From Echiichthys vipera (Eukaryota > Chordata > Actinopteri > Perciformes > Trachinidae), in assembly GCA_963691815.1 (NCBI GenBank), contig OY829659.1:10033515-10097514 (forward strand): a DNA stretch of 64,000 nucleotides, written 5' to 3'. The translations under genes were made by a program, and so were the position numbers. Position 1 is the stretch's first letter. Each line of letters opens with the position of its first letter. Shown here one piece after another: positions 9,775 through 22,594 of the stretch. The notes beneath the pieces are model-generated. The model searched no databases and was not told where the DNA came from. It worked only from the letters and a program-made list of their open reading frames with translations.

Positions 9775-12057
9775 TCTAAAAAAACAATAGAAAATGTAAA
9801 ATGAATGAACAGCCGATTAAAGTTTAGCTTTGAAACAATGTATAGCATTTATCAAGTGATTTTCCACACAAGAGAGCTCCATAACAGGCAGTCAACATTA
9901 AAAAGAGACATATAAACAAGGATAAGCTCATGACCCCTTTCTGCCCGGCAACTGAGCTAAGTACTATATCATGGTGGCAGGGTGGAGAGAGTATGCCTTA
10001 AGAACCCTAAGAATTTAAAGACCATATAAGTCCAACAAGGTCTGGGAGGGAGTCAGGCAAGGATACATATTTTTGTAAAGAAGGCTGGATTCATAAAACT
10101 AATGTCTAAGAGAGAGAACAGGGTGAGACTGATGGAGAGGGGAGGAATGAAGGATGGGAGGGGGGTGTTAAATTCTTTCAGTTTTTTTTTTTTTGTCTTT
10201 CATTGGTGATTATGTGTTCCAGCGTGACCTTCACCACGCAGCCACGAGACTGGACCACCAGGCGTCTGAGAAGGAAAACTTAGAAGTAGATGGATAGACA
10301 GATAGAGAATACAGACACAGGAAGTACAGTATGATAAAAAGATGCAGCAGAACCACAATAATGAATTAAGAAACAGGGAAGACACAGATGAGAGAGATAG
10401 AGAGAGACAGAGAGAGAGGGGGGAAAAGACACAAGCAGGAAATTCGGGGACTTTAAAGGCCGATGCCATGGTAGCCAGCCAACCAAATAGCAAGCCAAAA
10501 CCAATAAGCTTGTTAGCCCTGCTTGCACTGTTAAGTCTGTTGATAAAAGTGATGATGGTGAAAAATGTGTGTGTGTGTGACACATTCAAGCAGGAAAACC
10601 ACGGGTTTAATTAACGACTTTAATAATGGCTGCAATACATTCACTGTAAGTGTGACAAACCAGTTTCACTAAGATATTTTAGACTGGTCTGGTTAGGGCC
10701 AGACTTTATTGTAATAGATTAGTTTTCTTGACACCATTGCCGGTATTGATACTACTTTTCAGTCATTGATTCCCTTATTGATTCCTGATAAACTTTATGT
10801 GCGGAACAAAGTTCTAGTTATCTTTGAGTCTTGGGTAACAGAAGTGCTGTTTGGTAGCAGTGGCACTTGTGCATAGTGGGTCAAATAGATGGAACTCTTG
10901 GTATTGAAGCCCATGTTGCGTAGAAAGATCATCAGTTTCCACACTTTCCACACAAAGACATTACAATGTCACTTTTGTCATTTTTAACTGTGTAATGAAG
11001 CCGCAATTTAACTTTCTTTGACTGTTTCATCCTCTCCACCATTACTCCTTCGTGTTGCAAGCATTGATAAGCTCAGAGGCATACGACTGTTTGAGTTGAT
11101 TCAACTTTGAATACTTTTGGAGAACTCACAAGGTAAGATGAACAAATATCAGTCATAGATCAAATATCCTGACTTAAAGTATCCTTTCAATAAAATCATA
11201 CTTGAGGGTAGCACTACCGTCACACAGGGAAACAAAAAACAAAACTATGCTCATAAGTCTTAGTCAAGAGGCACCACTCTTGCTTACGACAATGATTTAA
11301 GCGACACGCTGTATAGGATTAAAATCGTTCCACTGACCTTTTGTCCCATGAAGGCCAGTGTAAAAAGGTGAACCACTGTATTCTTTACTTACTCACAATG
11401 TACTGTATAGTGCTTGAGGTGCCCTTAACATCCACACAAACATACTTAAAATTTTTACCTGGTGGATCTTCAACTCAGAGATCTTTTAAAATGTGGGAGT
11501 ATAACATGGATGAAGGCAGTATTACACACAATTACTTCACTTTTGGACTCAAGTGTCCCACAGGACCTGAAAGACATCATTCCTATTGTCCCCGATCAAA
11601 CAGAAACAGGGAGGAAGCCGTTTTTGAAAAGGTGGAAGTGGCTGTGCGTTGAGCACCAACGGAGCTAAGCATCTATTAGCGGGAAAGGGAAAGACGTGTT
11701 GCCATGTAGTGTTATCACCAACGCCTGCAGTGCAATTTGTCTTGTATGTGTGCGTCAAACAGAAAAAGACACAGAGGTTCAGCATGCCTTAGTGTGTGCA
11801 GGGGAGAGAAACTGTGGCTATGTGTTGCTGGGCAGTGCTCACACTGGTGTCTAAAATCTCGAGCTGACCAAGACAAGCTGTCACACTCTAATAAGCTCTG
11901 AATTCCTGCCTTGATCTGGCCTAAATAATTACTTGACTATATTAACATATAGACTTGATTTGATGTTGATGTTTTCACTTAAAGTTGCATACACCTAAAT
12001 ACTACTGAAAACTAAAAGCATGCAAGTGACATTTTAACTACAACACTTGCATCTTCT
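9775..12057. other. Intergenic, no gene seen
   Basis: AT-rich DNA with a poly-T run near 10,180 and an AGAG/GACAGA purine-rich tract at 10,380-10,430. Six-frame ORFs of up to 129 codons overlap these simple sequences and show no domain. Confidence 0.6.
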
Positions 12058-12502
12058 GCTGGGCTGCGTGATGTGGCAAAAATCTTCAATCCCGATTTCA
12101 AATGTCAATAATGTATTATATATTGGGATATAGCATGTTTTCTGGTAATTCAATAAATAAATAGTCTATATGTAATAACCACATGGTAAAGTATACTCCT
12201 GTGTAAATTCAAATATTGCTGTACCACAGTTTGGCCACTGATGTCTGAGAGACAATAGAGCTGTAACGATTAGACAGTAAAATAGTCGCCAACTATTTAA
12301 TCTATTCTATTGATTGTTAAAACAATTTTTCAGTCAAAAATGGCAGAAAATGCTGTTGGAGTATTCCTGCTCTCTTCCGTTTTAGATCATATTAAACTGA
12401 ATATCTTTGTGTTCTAGACTAACAAAACAACGTCTAAAAGACATCACCTTGGACATTTTTATATCGTTTTAGCAATAACATTATCATATCCCCCAGCCCT
12501 AT
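12058..12502. mobile_element. MITE-like repeat with degenerate inverted ends
   Basis: The left end (GGGCTGCGTGATGTGGC) and the complement of the right end (GGGCTGGGGGATATGAT) are imperfect inverted repeats. TCTTCTG flanks both sides as a probable 7-8 bp duplication. The interior, about 12,248-12,430, resembles the common teleost GAGCTGTAACGATTA repeat also seen at 21.56 kb, so one repeat may be nested in another. Class is probably hAT-like, not certain. Confidence 0.6.
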
Positions 12503-15045
12503 TCTTCTGTATTTGCAGCTCTGCAGCTACTAGAACAATTCATCCTTACACAATGACACATACCCATGCACACAAAATGCAACAAGGTCAATGAGAGTGT
12601 ATTAATACTAATAAAAAAAGGGCACACTGTATCCTCCTTGGTCAACCATTAACCAGGAACTGCATCATGCCTGGCAGCTTCAGGCTTTAAAACTGAACAC
12701 AGGCCTCTGCGAGTGATACACTTCTTATTACTTTCAAGTGGCTTCTGAAAAGACAATTACTTTTGTATTAAGGACCCCCCGGAGGCTGCAATATGATCTA
12801 GTCATGGTGGGTTTAGGTGGATACTGTAGGAATTCCTCCGCACTAGAATAGTACAAGGCTGCAGGGGATGGGAGTTTTGTGTAGGTGTGTTTGGTCTGAA
12901 AATGGGGGCGTGCAAATTCATCATTACTGCAGCATATCTTGTTCAGTCTTGTAATCAAATCTGAGAACATACTGATCTGGGTCGAAGTCCGATGTGGAAT
13001 GATCATAAGAAGGACAATTATGGAAGCAATTGAACTACTGGGAACTGGATACCAAAGTGAATGCTGTCCAAGTGCCATGTCACCCACAATAAAAGTTATG
13101 CAACAATGTGTCTTGCACCTTTTGTAGAAGAAATACCATCCATTTGCGCAGGAGCCAACAAACTTTTCTTAATGCCAGGTGGTGACTTCTGATGTCAGCA
13201 GAGAGATGACTAACACTAACACACCCGACCTCAAGGTTCAAGGATCATACGTTTCGCTGGCTCAAAGCAGTGGCAGCATCTGACGTCTCTACAAAGCAAA
13301 AAAATACTTTATTCAGATACCACCAATAATAAGGGAGCCACAGTGACAAAAGAGCCAGTGCGAGGACTGTATGAAAGGAGTAAAACACTGAAAGTGAGAA
13401 AGACGAGACGGCCCAGCAGGAAGCCGAGGACAAACACCACAGGAAAAAAAAACACAATAACAATTGACCCAGTTCCTGTTCAAAGGTGGAAAAGTTTCAA
13501 TGACTCCATCAGTACGGAAAAATGTTATCCTTCAAAAAAAAACATCTATTGTTCTTGGGTCCCCAGTGTCTCCTATAGCTCAGGCCTCATCTCTCAACAG
13601 ACAAACTGTCTGCTGTCTAAGCAGGACAGATAATATAAAGCTTGGTTTGTCTTCACCTAATACTCAGCCCTGTTTTTTTCGTTGGGCAACATCTGTAAAC
13701 TTCTCCCCACTACCTCTGCATAGTTGTGTATGTTATTTTCTCAATACTTAAATAGTTGTTAAGTCTATAAAATATCAGAAAATAAAAATGTGAATACCCA
13801 CAGTAGTGTCTAACAAACCAGAATGGTGGAGACACGAATTCACTACTTCGTCCCAGAGAGCACCACAGTAACTTAATCATCGGAGTGTCCCGACCAGTTG
13901 GCTCAGCCTGTGTCATCTTTTGCCTATAGCCGTCTGTGCCCTGCCAAGCTGCAGTAACCATCTCTGTCCTGTTACGTAATGAGCTGTGGTCCGACCAGCT
14001 GGTCACAGGCACACAACAGACGCAGGAATTCACCCATGGTGGCCCCTGAGCTGGTACTGCGGCAGCCATGACACCGCATGATTTCTCCAGGAGCACATGA
14101 CCTTTAGCACAAGAGGTCAAGACTTCCCATAGAGACACTAACTTTATGGTACATATTGTTCTTGTAATATACCCCATTAATCTCACAGTGACTTCTATCT
14201 CATGAGAAGGGTGCTGTATTGTCAGTTTTTTACTGTTTGAACTCGGGCTGAACTAAATGTCATTTTTATAAAGCTTCTATAAAAAGATTTTTGAATGAAG
14301 CTTTGAACATTATCAACCTAAAAAATAAGTTAATCCTCAATTTGAATAAAGAGATTCATCTGATTAAATTGATATTTTTATCAAATCAATAAGATTGTTA
14401 TTGATTTCTCACACTACACATTTCGATTCTTGTATTTTATAGTGATATGTCTTGTTCTATTTTAGCTGATTTTTTCATTTCCTATTCGGTTAAAGTATTG
14501 TTTTTAATTCATTTTTAAATAGCTTTTCAATGTATTATGTGTAGCCCTTTTATTTGCCTTGTAGCTGAAATGTACCACTGTATATAAACAAACTTGCCTT
14601 TGCTTTGTGTACAGCCAGCGGGAGAGCAAAACCCAACAAATATGGATTTTTTCCAAGAAATTCTGACTTTGCAATATTCTGGTGTTATTGGAAATATTTG
14701 CATTACCCAAATCAGAAACAACCTTACGCAGCCATCACTGGAATTGAATTCTACAACTATTATAATACTTATAATATCAATGTAGCCTAACCTTGATCTG
14801 CAACTGTGCAGAAATACCAGGTTTTAACAGAATGAACAGACATGCAAAAAAGCTGTGCAGAATTTCAATATTGATTTGAAATTTGAATGTCATTTTAATT
14901 TGTTGACAAAAAAAACTATATATTTAAATCTTATTCAAATGTTAAAACTTTCAGCTACTTATGTAATGCTCTGTTTACCTCACAAAAGACACCTTGGGCC
15001 GCAGAGAATATTATGTCCTCATGTTACTTTAGGCAAATACCTATA
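12503..15045. other. Intergenic, no gene seen
   Basis: A 158-codon minus-strand frame at 13,710-14,186 has no recognisable domain and no splice or promoter support. The rest is AT-rich DNA with short A-runs. Confidence 0.55.
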
Positions 15046-15386
15046 GGGGTGGAACGGTTTATTTAAAAAATCTGTCTCGTTTGGTACGCTTGTCACGGTT
15101 CGGGACACGTGTTTACCTGTTCAGTTAATGAGGTGCAACGTAGCGTAAGCCTTCATGACCGCTGTCCTTTCTCGTATCCATCTCAGCGCGTCAAATACCT
15201 GAGCGCTGGGAGACTTGCTCCATGCGCTCCCTGTAGGTGCTCGGCCACAACTCTACTCACGCTCCCGCTACGCTCTTCTTCTTTGGGGGTTTCTGAATCC
15301 TCTTGGCAACAGCTCGCTAGGCTCCGCTCTGTTCTTGTTCTCAATCGTTCCTGTCTGGTTAAATCTGTGGTTAAAACACCACATCA

Positions 15387-15518
15387 ATGTCTCTTTCTAC
15401 TCTGAAAAAAAGAAAGGTTGTCACAGAAAACCGCCAGTTCACCAGAGAATGGACGGAGAAGTTTTTGTTCCTGTCACTGGGAAGCCTGTGTTTACTCTGC
15501 AGCCATATCAGTGTGTAA
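15387..15518 (+). pseudogene. hAT transposase N-terminal fragment (GTF2IRD2-like)
   Basis: The frame starts MSLSTLKKRKVVTENRQF and continues TREWTEKFLF. This is the typical opening of GTF2IRD2/ZBED-type hAT transposases, where KKRK is followed by an E-W-x-E-x-(F/Y) segment and a BED-like Cys pair. The frame stops after 43 codons. A second frame (VPVTGKPVF) carries the expected next motif, so a frameshift separates them. Non-functional. Confidence 0.6.
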
Positions 15519-15614
15519 AGAGGATAAATTGATGGGGCATTTTCAGAAAAATCATGCTACTCTGCATTTACTGTATGTTACGTTCATTTTTCATATGTGC
15601 TTGTAAGCCTGGTA

Positions 15615-15785
15615 CAGTAACTAGTAACTGATGTAATCAAATAAATGTATTGGAGTAAAAAGTAGAATATTTCCAATGATTTGTAGTGGAGCAGAAGAAT
15701 AAAGTAGCCTGTAAATAAAATACTTAAGTAAAAGTAAAAGAGCCTCAAACTTGTACATTAGTCCAATAATTGAGTGTAAACCCCT
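15615..15785 (-). repeat. Teleost ACTTAAGTA-type interspersed repeat, copy 1
   Basis: The GTAACTGATGTAATCAAATA ... TACTTAAGTAAAAGTAAAAG pattern is shared, in the opposite orientation, with 31,155-31,345. The family name is not assigned. Confidence 0.55.
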
Positions 15786-16433
15786 GGTTAAAAGGTATGT
15801 TCATTTAACAAGGATGTCACTGTTTTTTTGACAAGCTTGTTGCACTTTGAGGTCATGACTACTATTTACATTGATAAAATAAAGACTCTGTACTCCTATG
15901 TCGCTGCATTTTTTACAATATCCATTAATGTGATGCTCATATTTTTTTCCGGCCCCTCATTTTGGATAATTTTCGTCAGCCGGCCTCAATTCCAAATGAA
16001 TTGAAAAGCCCTGATGTAGCCTTTATTCAGTCAGTTCAGTGATTGCTGTTTGTGCGTATTTTAGTGAAAGAAAACCTATTTTTTTTTAATATTCTTACCT
16101 AGAAGGCAAACAATTTGTTTACCTTTTTGCTAAATAAATATATAAACGTGTAAATGTAGCAATGTCTCTGCTACTGTTTTAAAACCTCACTTCACTTTAA
16201 ATTAAGATAGTTACAGGAATCCAGTGACAAGCAGCCTCATTATTTCAGTTTTTGCATGATGGCATGTCCTTAAGAATATCTGATTTAAAAAATGTATCTA
16301 ATTATTAGGCTTTAGATCTGATATATAGTATTTTTAGAATCTAAAAGAAATAGAAAAGAACAACCAAACTGAACCGAAAACCGAGACCCCAAAACCGTGA
16401 TATGAACAGTGGATTTTGTGAACCTTTCCACCC

Positions 16434-19400
16434 CTACCTATTATGTAATGACATCTTTATTCCTATGTACCAAGGATTGTTCACACACACACACACACAA
16501 CACAACACAAAGCATATCCGCTCTTAGGATAGTCATTTGTGCTCAAAACGTATTGAGTTCACCATTCAAACATCACTTATATAACAGATACTCATCTGTG
16601 CAATGGCCTCACCAGTAATTTATTTCCCTGTGCAGATGGCAGGTGAAGATAAAACAATAAGAGGATAGCCTGCAGGACACTTCCTGGTAGAACAAAGAAC
16701 TGTGCATACAGGAAGATCACACAGAAATATAAACCTGTGGGGTCACTTTCAATAAAGCAACAGGGTGACATGTTGAAAAGGAAAGTTATATATTTTTCTA
16801 CAACTGTTCGTTATTTTCATTATAGATTCATCTGAAGGTGACATCTTCAAATGTCTTGCTTTGTCAAAATAAAACCTTGAATGCTTGGGCGTCACATTCA
16901 CTAAAACATCCTGATAATTTCTCACCATGAGGCTGTATTATATCGCAAGGACCAAGTTTTAGTTCCTGTACCCATTGCATAATGATGTTCGATATGTAAT
17001 CCTGCAGTGAGGGGAATATGTAAGGGAAGAAGTGCCAGAATAATAACACGCCAAGGGAAATTTTTGCAGTTGCCTAAACACCAATCATGAGTGCATGAAT
17101 TGCCAGTAACTGTTATGCAATAACACTGAGTGAGTATGCCTTAACTGTTCAATTCATCAAACTTCACTAAGTCTTCTGCTGATATTTCATCCATTTAGCT
17201 GCAACGGGTAGAAGTGCTATGTCTAGCCTTGGGTTATTAAGATATTGCGATCTGGCCCCATTTTAGAGGGGAAAATTCACTGATTATATCGATACTGCCA
17301 CCAATATAGTGGATTTTTGAACTGGGATGAAAACAGACCTTTCCTTTGTGGACAGTGCACCGATTTTGCACTGATATGACCATGTAAATGTACTCAGAAG
17401 GCTGCTTTCTACAAGTAATAACTTTATTAAAGGATATTTATCATTATTATACAGAACACTATACATGCAGTGCATTACATTGTCAACCAAGTCTAGAAAC
17501 TAAGACTGAGAAAATAAAGATTAAAAAGAAAAAGAAATAGCTAAATAAACATTCAGGTCCAGTTTCAGTCACCATTGCTGACCATTTAAATAATACCATA
17601 CCTTTAGAATAAATAAATATACAATAAATGGGTTTGAGTATCATTTTATGCATTATATGTTCTATAAAATAAGGTTTGCATATCGGAAAACATATACCCT
17701 GACACTAATATGACTGTGTATCAGTATATTGGATTGTTATACTGTACACAAACATCTTTCATGGGAATACACACAAAGCTATATCCCTCTTTCAGCAGGC
17801 AGTCACACAAATCCTATATCTTTAGAGCAACACACTATGTTATTCACTTTGAGACACATAATTAGAAGGGGGTGTTTTCCACTCCGAGTCATTCGACCTC
17901 CTGGAGTTTCCAAAGTCAGGTTACAGTACCAAATGACCTGCTGAGCACCAAGACAACAGGATTCCTCATATGGCCGTATTAGACCCATCTAATATGAGGC
18001 AATTACAGTCTATGAAAGCACATTTTTAGACCACAGAATGTAATAGAAGCTATACAGGGACTCGTTTTTGAAAGAAAAAACACATTCCTATCTCCAACAG
18101 CAAATGCACAAACCCACCGCTACCAAAGAACTGCAAGATTTAGGCATCAAGCAAAGTGACAGCACATCTACCACACTCTTTGCTTTTGATAGGCACACCC
18201 TTACAGGTGTTTTCATTTACTTTCTCCCTGATTAGTCTTGCTCACGAGATGGTGGGTGGATATATGCTGGAAACTAGGTTATCTTATATTGACTCCATGC
18301 ATGGATAATGCTGCGGCTTACACTGGATTGTTTTATTTCAATAGGCCTTTTCCACAGAAGATAGTTTGCGATGTCACAGTACGGAAAGATCAGGTGTGAC
18401 TACTATAATTAATGATGGCTAAATTCCATTTTGCTGGAAGGAAGGAACGGCCAAAAACAAAAAGAGTTATGAGGATAAACTGGATTGAAGGTGTGAAAAA
18501 CTGGGTCACTGTCCACGATCTAACAAGGCGTGATGAAAGTGAACAGACATTTCTTTAATCCCTCCTTTTTATACCTGCCAGGATGCTTTAACAAGCATGA
18601 AAAGGACAGTCCAGATACACGATACGCTTCCTTGTAGAGCAGCAGCAGCAGGACAACAACGAAACATTTGCTCAGTGTTGCGCCAGAGATTTGAATTGCA
18701 AAATAACCCGCCAGGCAGACAGAGACACTGTGTGAGGGCGGACGGTTAATATTCACTTCCCCCACTGACCCCAAGATGCCAACAACAGATCTGTGCCAAG
18801 ACATATTCTTGAGAAAGTACATTTTTAATCTAGCTGAGAACAGAATACAACTGTCAGGTGAAATTAGATTAATTTAAAGTGGCCAACATTCTCCACATTT
18901 TTGTTTGCATAGTGAACAAATTATCAGGAGCACCCACTATGATAGACTGAGCACATTAATCCAAGCGGAAGTGATGATTCATCATCAAGCAGATGAAGAT
19001 AAGGGTGACTTGTGGGTGACGGGTGTCGTGCATTTTGTCTCATATTACTGTTCTTGAAAGTTCAATAATGTATTGGCCTTGGCAGCCTAGAATCAGATGT
19101 CATTCAGTCTCTTTCTCCTTTATTTACACGTCTCTCTCCAACTCATTCCTCAGACAAAGTTTAAGCAGGTGAGGGGAGTACCGATAGCTCTCCTGTAGAG
19201 AAAGATGAGTTCCTGATCTACTTTGCCAATTTACAGTCTTAAAGAAATACTGAGGGACATATTTACCTTGCTTTTATCTACTCAGTTTATTATCTCGTGA
19301 ATCATCACTGTAAAACAAACAAAAGAACTGGGTCAAATCAACTTACTGCTTTCACAGTATCACAGTTATTGGCCAGAGATCACTTTCTCTACGTTCTCTA

Positions 19401-19735
19401 TTTGTCTAATCATTTGCTTGTTCATACAGACTGAATCCCGAGACATCGGGGAATTTCAATAAATTAAGTGATTGGACCGGAGCAGAACACAGCTAATGTT
19501 TTTGCTTCCCACCTTGTGAGGCACCATTTGACATGGAAAAAGCACACAAAATAACAGATGGCTTGATCACATCCCTCATGTATCAAATTTAGCCAAACGT
19601 GCCATTTGATGGCCTGAGCTGTTTAATTTATGTGCAAAGCTAGTGACATACCCTCACTGAAGTGGAGTTTGTTGGATTTAGCTCAATTTATGGCTCAGTT
19701 GAAAACGAGTAATTCTTAGTTTTAGGCAGACTGTG
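16434..19735. other. Intergenic, no gene seen
   Basis: Contains an (AC)9 run at 16,482-16,499 and a short piece of the teleost repeat (TTATTTTCATTATAGATTCA, then TCTTCAAATGTCTTGCTTTG) at about 16,790-16,875, related to the copy at 21.56 kb. Otherwise AT-rich with no supported ORF. Confidence 0.6.
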
Positions 19736-20055
19736 TCTTTGGCTTCCATAAATACAAAAACTAGAAGGACACTCAGACAGCGCAGACCTCTGCCAAGGAT
19801 TGTCCTCTCTCTCAATGTTAATGTAGTGTAATTTTTCCCAGTCAGGATCTTCTGGAACACATGCATGCAGAACATATGCCCTAATGTTAACAAAAGTAAA
19901 ATAACTACTGTAGCTGCCCTGTGATTCAGATCCATTCTTAATTGTAATGGGTTCTTCCCTGGTCCATACCACAGCATTACACTAAGTTTCATGAAAACCG
20001 GGCCAGTAGTTTTTCTGTAATCCTGCTGACAGACAAACAGACAAAAAAATAAACC
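19736..20055 (+). repeat. Interspersed repeat with LINE-like 3' tail
   Basis: The segment runs through CAGACCTCTGCCAAGG and AAGTTTCATGAAAACCGG, then CAGTAGTTTTTCTGTAATCC, and ends in a degenerate GACAGACAAACAGACAAA tail. I recognise this as a frequent fish repeat end, probably from a non-LTR element. A 104-codon antisense frame inside it is not a gene. The left boundary is approximate. Confidence 0.5.
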
Positions 20056-21556
20056 GATAAACTGAGCCTAAAAACCTACATCAAACAAATACTATCCAAA
20101 CGTTATCAAGGGAAAAGGAACAAGATCATTTAAATTGCACTGGATGACCCCGAGCAGCTGTTCTTACTAAATGAACAGCCTTTGTATTACCCATCATAAC
20201 TATAAAACGTCTTAATTTGGGCCCCATAAAAACAAAGGGAAAGTTTGAGTAAGCTGGCTCTCTTTGAGCCAAACATCTGACTAGCAAGGAATTTATCTCC
20301 TCTCTCCTGCTTCTCACTCGCTCAACCTCCACATGAAGTTTACAGGGGATTTTTTCTGTAAAGTGAAACTAGAATAAATTTGATTTATTGACAGTTGAGC
20401 GCTAGAAAAGAAAAACTGTGAGTGCAAAGAGCTCAGCTTTCAACATGTTCCTCAATGACTTTTCCATGCCCACATACCGTACAATCTAGTGCTGCTACAT
20501 TTTCAAAATCACACCACTAAATAACAACAGCTTTGCCATAGACAGGAAAAAAAATCTCTCTGGCATTAAAGCTTCACCAACAGCTTTTCACATTTAATTA
20601 ATCAGAACCAGGTGGACACTGAGTGTGCATTAAGCCACTCTTCAGGCCATTATGAAGCAGATGATCAGTGTAACACAGCCAACAATTTCCCCCAGAACAG
20701 GCTGATAAGTCTCTCAAACTGAGTAATCCTGGCTAAGCGCTTTTCCTCTGAGAAGTTTGCTTTATGCTGCAGAAAGCAATATAATGGAAATAATGTAACA
20801 AAGAAAAAGTAAATGATTATTTTATCCGAAATACAGGAGCTCCCTGTTAACCCGCAGCACTATTAACACGTGGATCGTGATTTTGCACTCATCTCAACTT
20901 CCATTTTAGGATATTTGACTACAGAACATATGTTGGAGCTCTATTGAAAGAACAAATGTGTGTCTAATGTGATGATAATTACAGATTCCCACCTACACCT
21001 CAGGCTATAGACAGTAGCAGGCCCATTATATCAACGCCTCTGCAGAGACGAAGCACTGTGTGAACTTTTAATTGTCCTGCTTTTGAAACATATACAGCAA
21101 CCTAATAGTAGTGATCATCACACTCAGGAGTCAAGTGATTTCTAATCTTTATTGTGTTTCCCAGCACTGAGTCTGCAACCGTGGTAAATTTTGGGGGAGC
21201 TGATCACAATGGGCTCCTTTAACTGCTGGCAGTGCAGGTTTCCTACCTCGGAGCAGGGGAGGGGGGGGGGGGGGGGGTGTCAGAGGAGGAAGGGGGGTTT
21301 TAGGCAGTAAAATAAATCACACAGAGATTAAACTTCACCAGAAAACAGTGCAACACACTCTGGACTTTGTAACCTGGGAGAAAAAAATGGTGTGGTAGTC
21401 AGATGTGGTGCTGCCGAAGGAAGCATTGGTGTGACTATTGGGGGGAACGTTACTCCTTCCTACTGTATGATGTTAATCCACTTGAAGTGAAGAATATACA
21501 TAAACATTGGTTTTACCTTCTTCTCTCTTTCTAGCAACAACATGTTTGAAATTACT
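20056..21556. other. Intergenic with 17-base G run
   Basis: No gene seen. At 21,261-21,277 there is an uninterrupted run of 17 G, followed by another G-rich stretch near 21,285-21,297. Such runs are prone to length errors in assemblies. Confidence 0.65.
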
Positions 21557-21883
21557 TCAGGGCTGCAACAAACAATTTTTTTCAGATTTGAATTATCTGC
21601 TGATAAGTTTTTCAATTAATCGTCTATTTAATATAAAGATAAGAAAAAAATGCCCACTGCAACTTCTCAGATTCGTCAAATGTCTTGTTTTGTCCAGAGC
21701 CTAGAGATATTCAGTTCACAATGATATGAAAACAAAGAAATGCAACAAATCCATCATCATTTTAGAGGCTGTAACTAGAGAATATTTGACTTTTTTTCTA
21801 ATTTTTGCTTGAAAAAACATTGAAAACATGTGTTGATTATCAAATAGTTGCTAATTATCATTTCAGCTGTGAATTACTTAGAG
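21557..21883 (+). repeat. Teleost GGGCTGCAAC-type interspersed repeat
   Basis: It opens AGGGCTGCAACAAACAAT, contains TCAAATGTCTTGTTTTGTCC and GATATTCAGTTCACAATGA, and ends TTGCTAATTATCATTTCAGC. This matches the layout of a very common fish repeat with GGCTGCAAC / TTAGTTGCAGC ends. It is diverged. Related fragments are at 12.25 and 16.8 kb. Confidence 0.65.
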
Positions 21884-22379
21884 TTGTGTCATTTCATCAA
21901 ATAAACTGACCCACTGCTTTTCACTGACATTCATTTTTTAAGCTTTTTTGAGTTTTATTTCAGCAACTGGACTTAAAATAGAACTGCGTCACAACCCAGG
22001 TGTCGAGGTCGTCCCAGCTCTCACTGACTGGACACACACAGACATCCATAAAAAAAAACCCACAAGCCTCTACTTCCAGCCATGTCAGACAGCTGTAAAT
22101 GCCTCTTTTATTAGTCTATATCACAGCCATATTACTGTGTCTGTGGCCCGCTTAAGTATCGCTGACAACCCCTCACCCACACCTTTTCATCAGGGGCTAT
22201 GAAACCTGAGAAGGCTCTCCAGTACACCTGACAGCGCAGTGTATTATGGAGGTACAGTACACACACAAATTCTCAAACAGACAAAGTATGAAGGGTTGCT
22301 CTGTAGTCCAAAACTGCAGTGAAACAGCAACATTGTTAGAAAAGGTCTTTCTCTTTCTCTCTGCCTTGGCCGTTTTTTT

Positions 22380-22594
22380 TATTGCACCAGTGATTTTTTT
22401 TTAAAGATTATTTTTTTGGCAGTTTTCAAGCCTTTTATTATATAGGACAGACAGGGTATGGGGTGAGAGAGAGAGAGAGAGAGAGAGGGGTAGCAAAGCA
22501 GCAAGGGGCCACAGGTTGGAGTCAAACCAGACGCCGCTGTGGGTGTCTCTTTACACGGGGCGACTGCTCTTACCACTGTGCCACCGGCCGCCCC
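22380..22594 (-). repeat. tRNA-derived SINE
   Basis: Read on the minus strand, the head GGGGCGGCCGGTGGCACAGT holds a good RNA polymerase III A box (TGGCACAGTGGTAAGAGC, complement of 22,566-22,583) and a B box (GGTTTGACTCCAACC, complement of 22,514-22,528). It is followed by a CT-rich body with a GA microsatellite (22,464-22,487) and an A-rich tail (the plus-strand T runs at 22,390-22,410). The spacing and 3' A-tail fit a teleost SINE. Confidence 0.75.

Larger units (their letters stand above)
15046..16433 (+). mobile_element. Degenerate hAT element with BED-type transposase remnant
   Basis: The ends AGGGGTGGAACGG and CCTTTCCACCCCT form short inverted termini, and TACCTAT flanks both sides (target duplication 7-8 bp). 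Inside are a GTF2IRD2/ZBED-like transposase N-terminus at 15,387, a 15,615-15,785 segment of the widespread teleost AAGTAAAAGTA repeat, and a hAT-tail-like GGCCCCTCA / GGCCTCAATTCCAAATGA segment near 15,948-16,005. At ~1.39 kb it is much shorter than an autonomous copy. Confidence 0.65.

Noticed and set aside
10200..10614. Overlapping frames of 90-129 codons on both strands
   Set aside because: They lie over a GA-rich low-complexity tract. Ser/Leu-rich and Arg/Glu-rich content mirrors the simple repeat.
13710..14186. 158-codon minus-strand frame
   Set aside because: Mixed composition, no recognised domain, no promoter or splice signals. Expected by chance in a window of this size.
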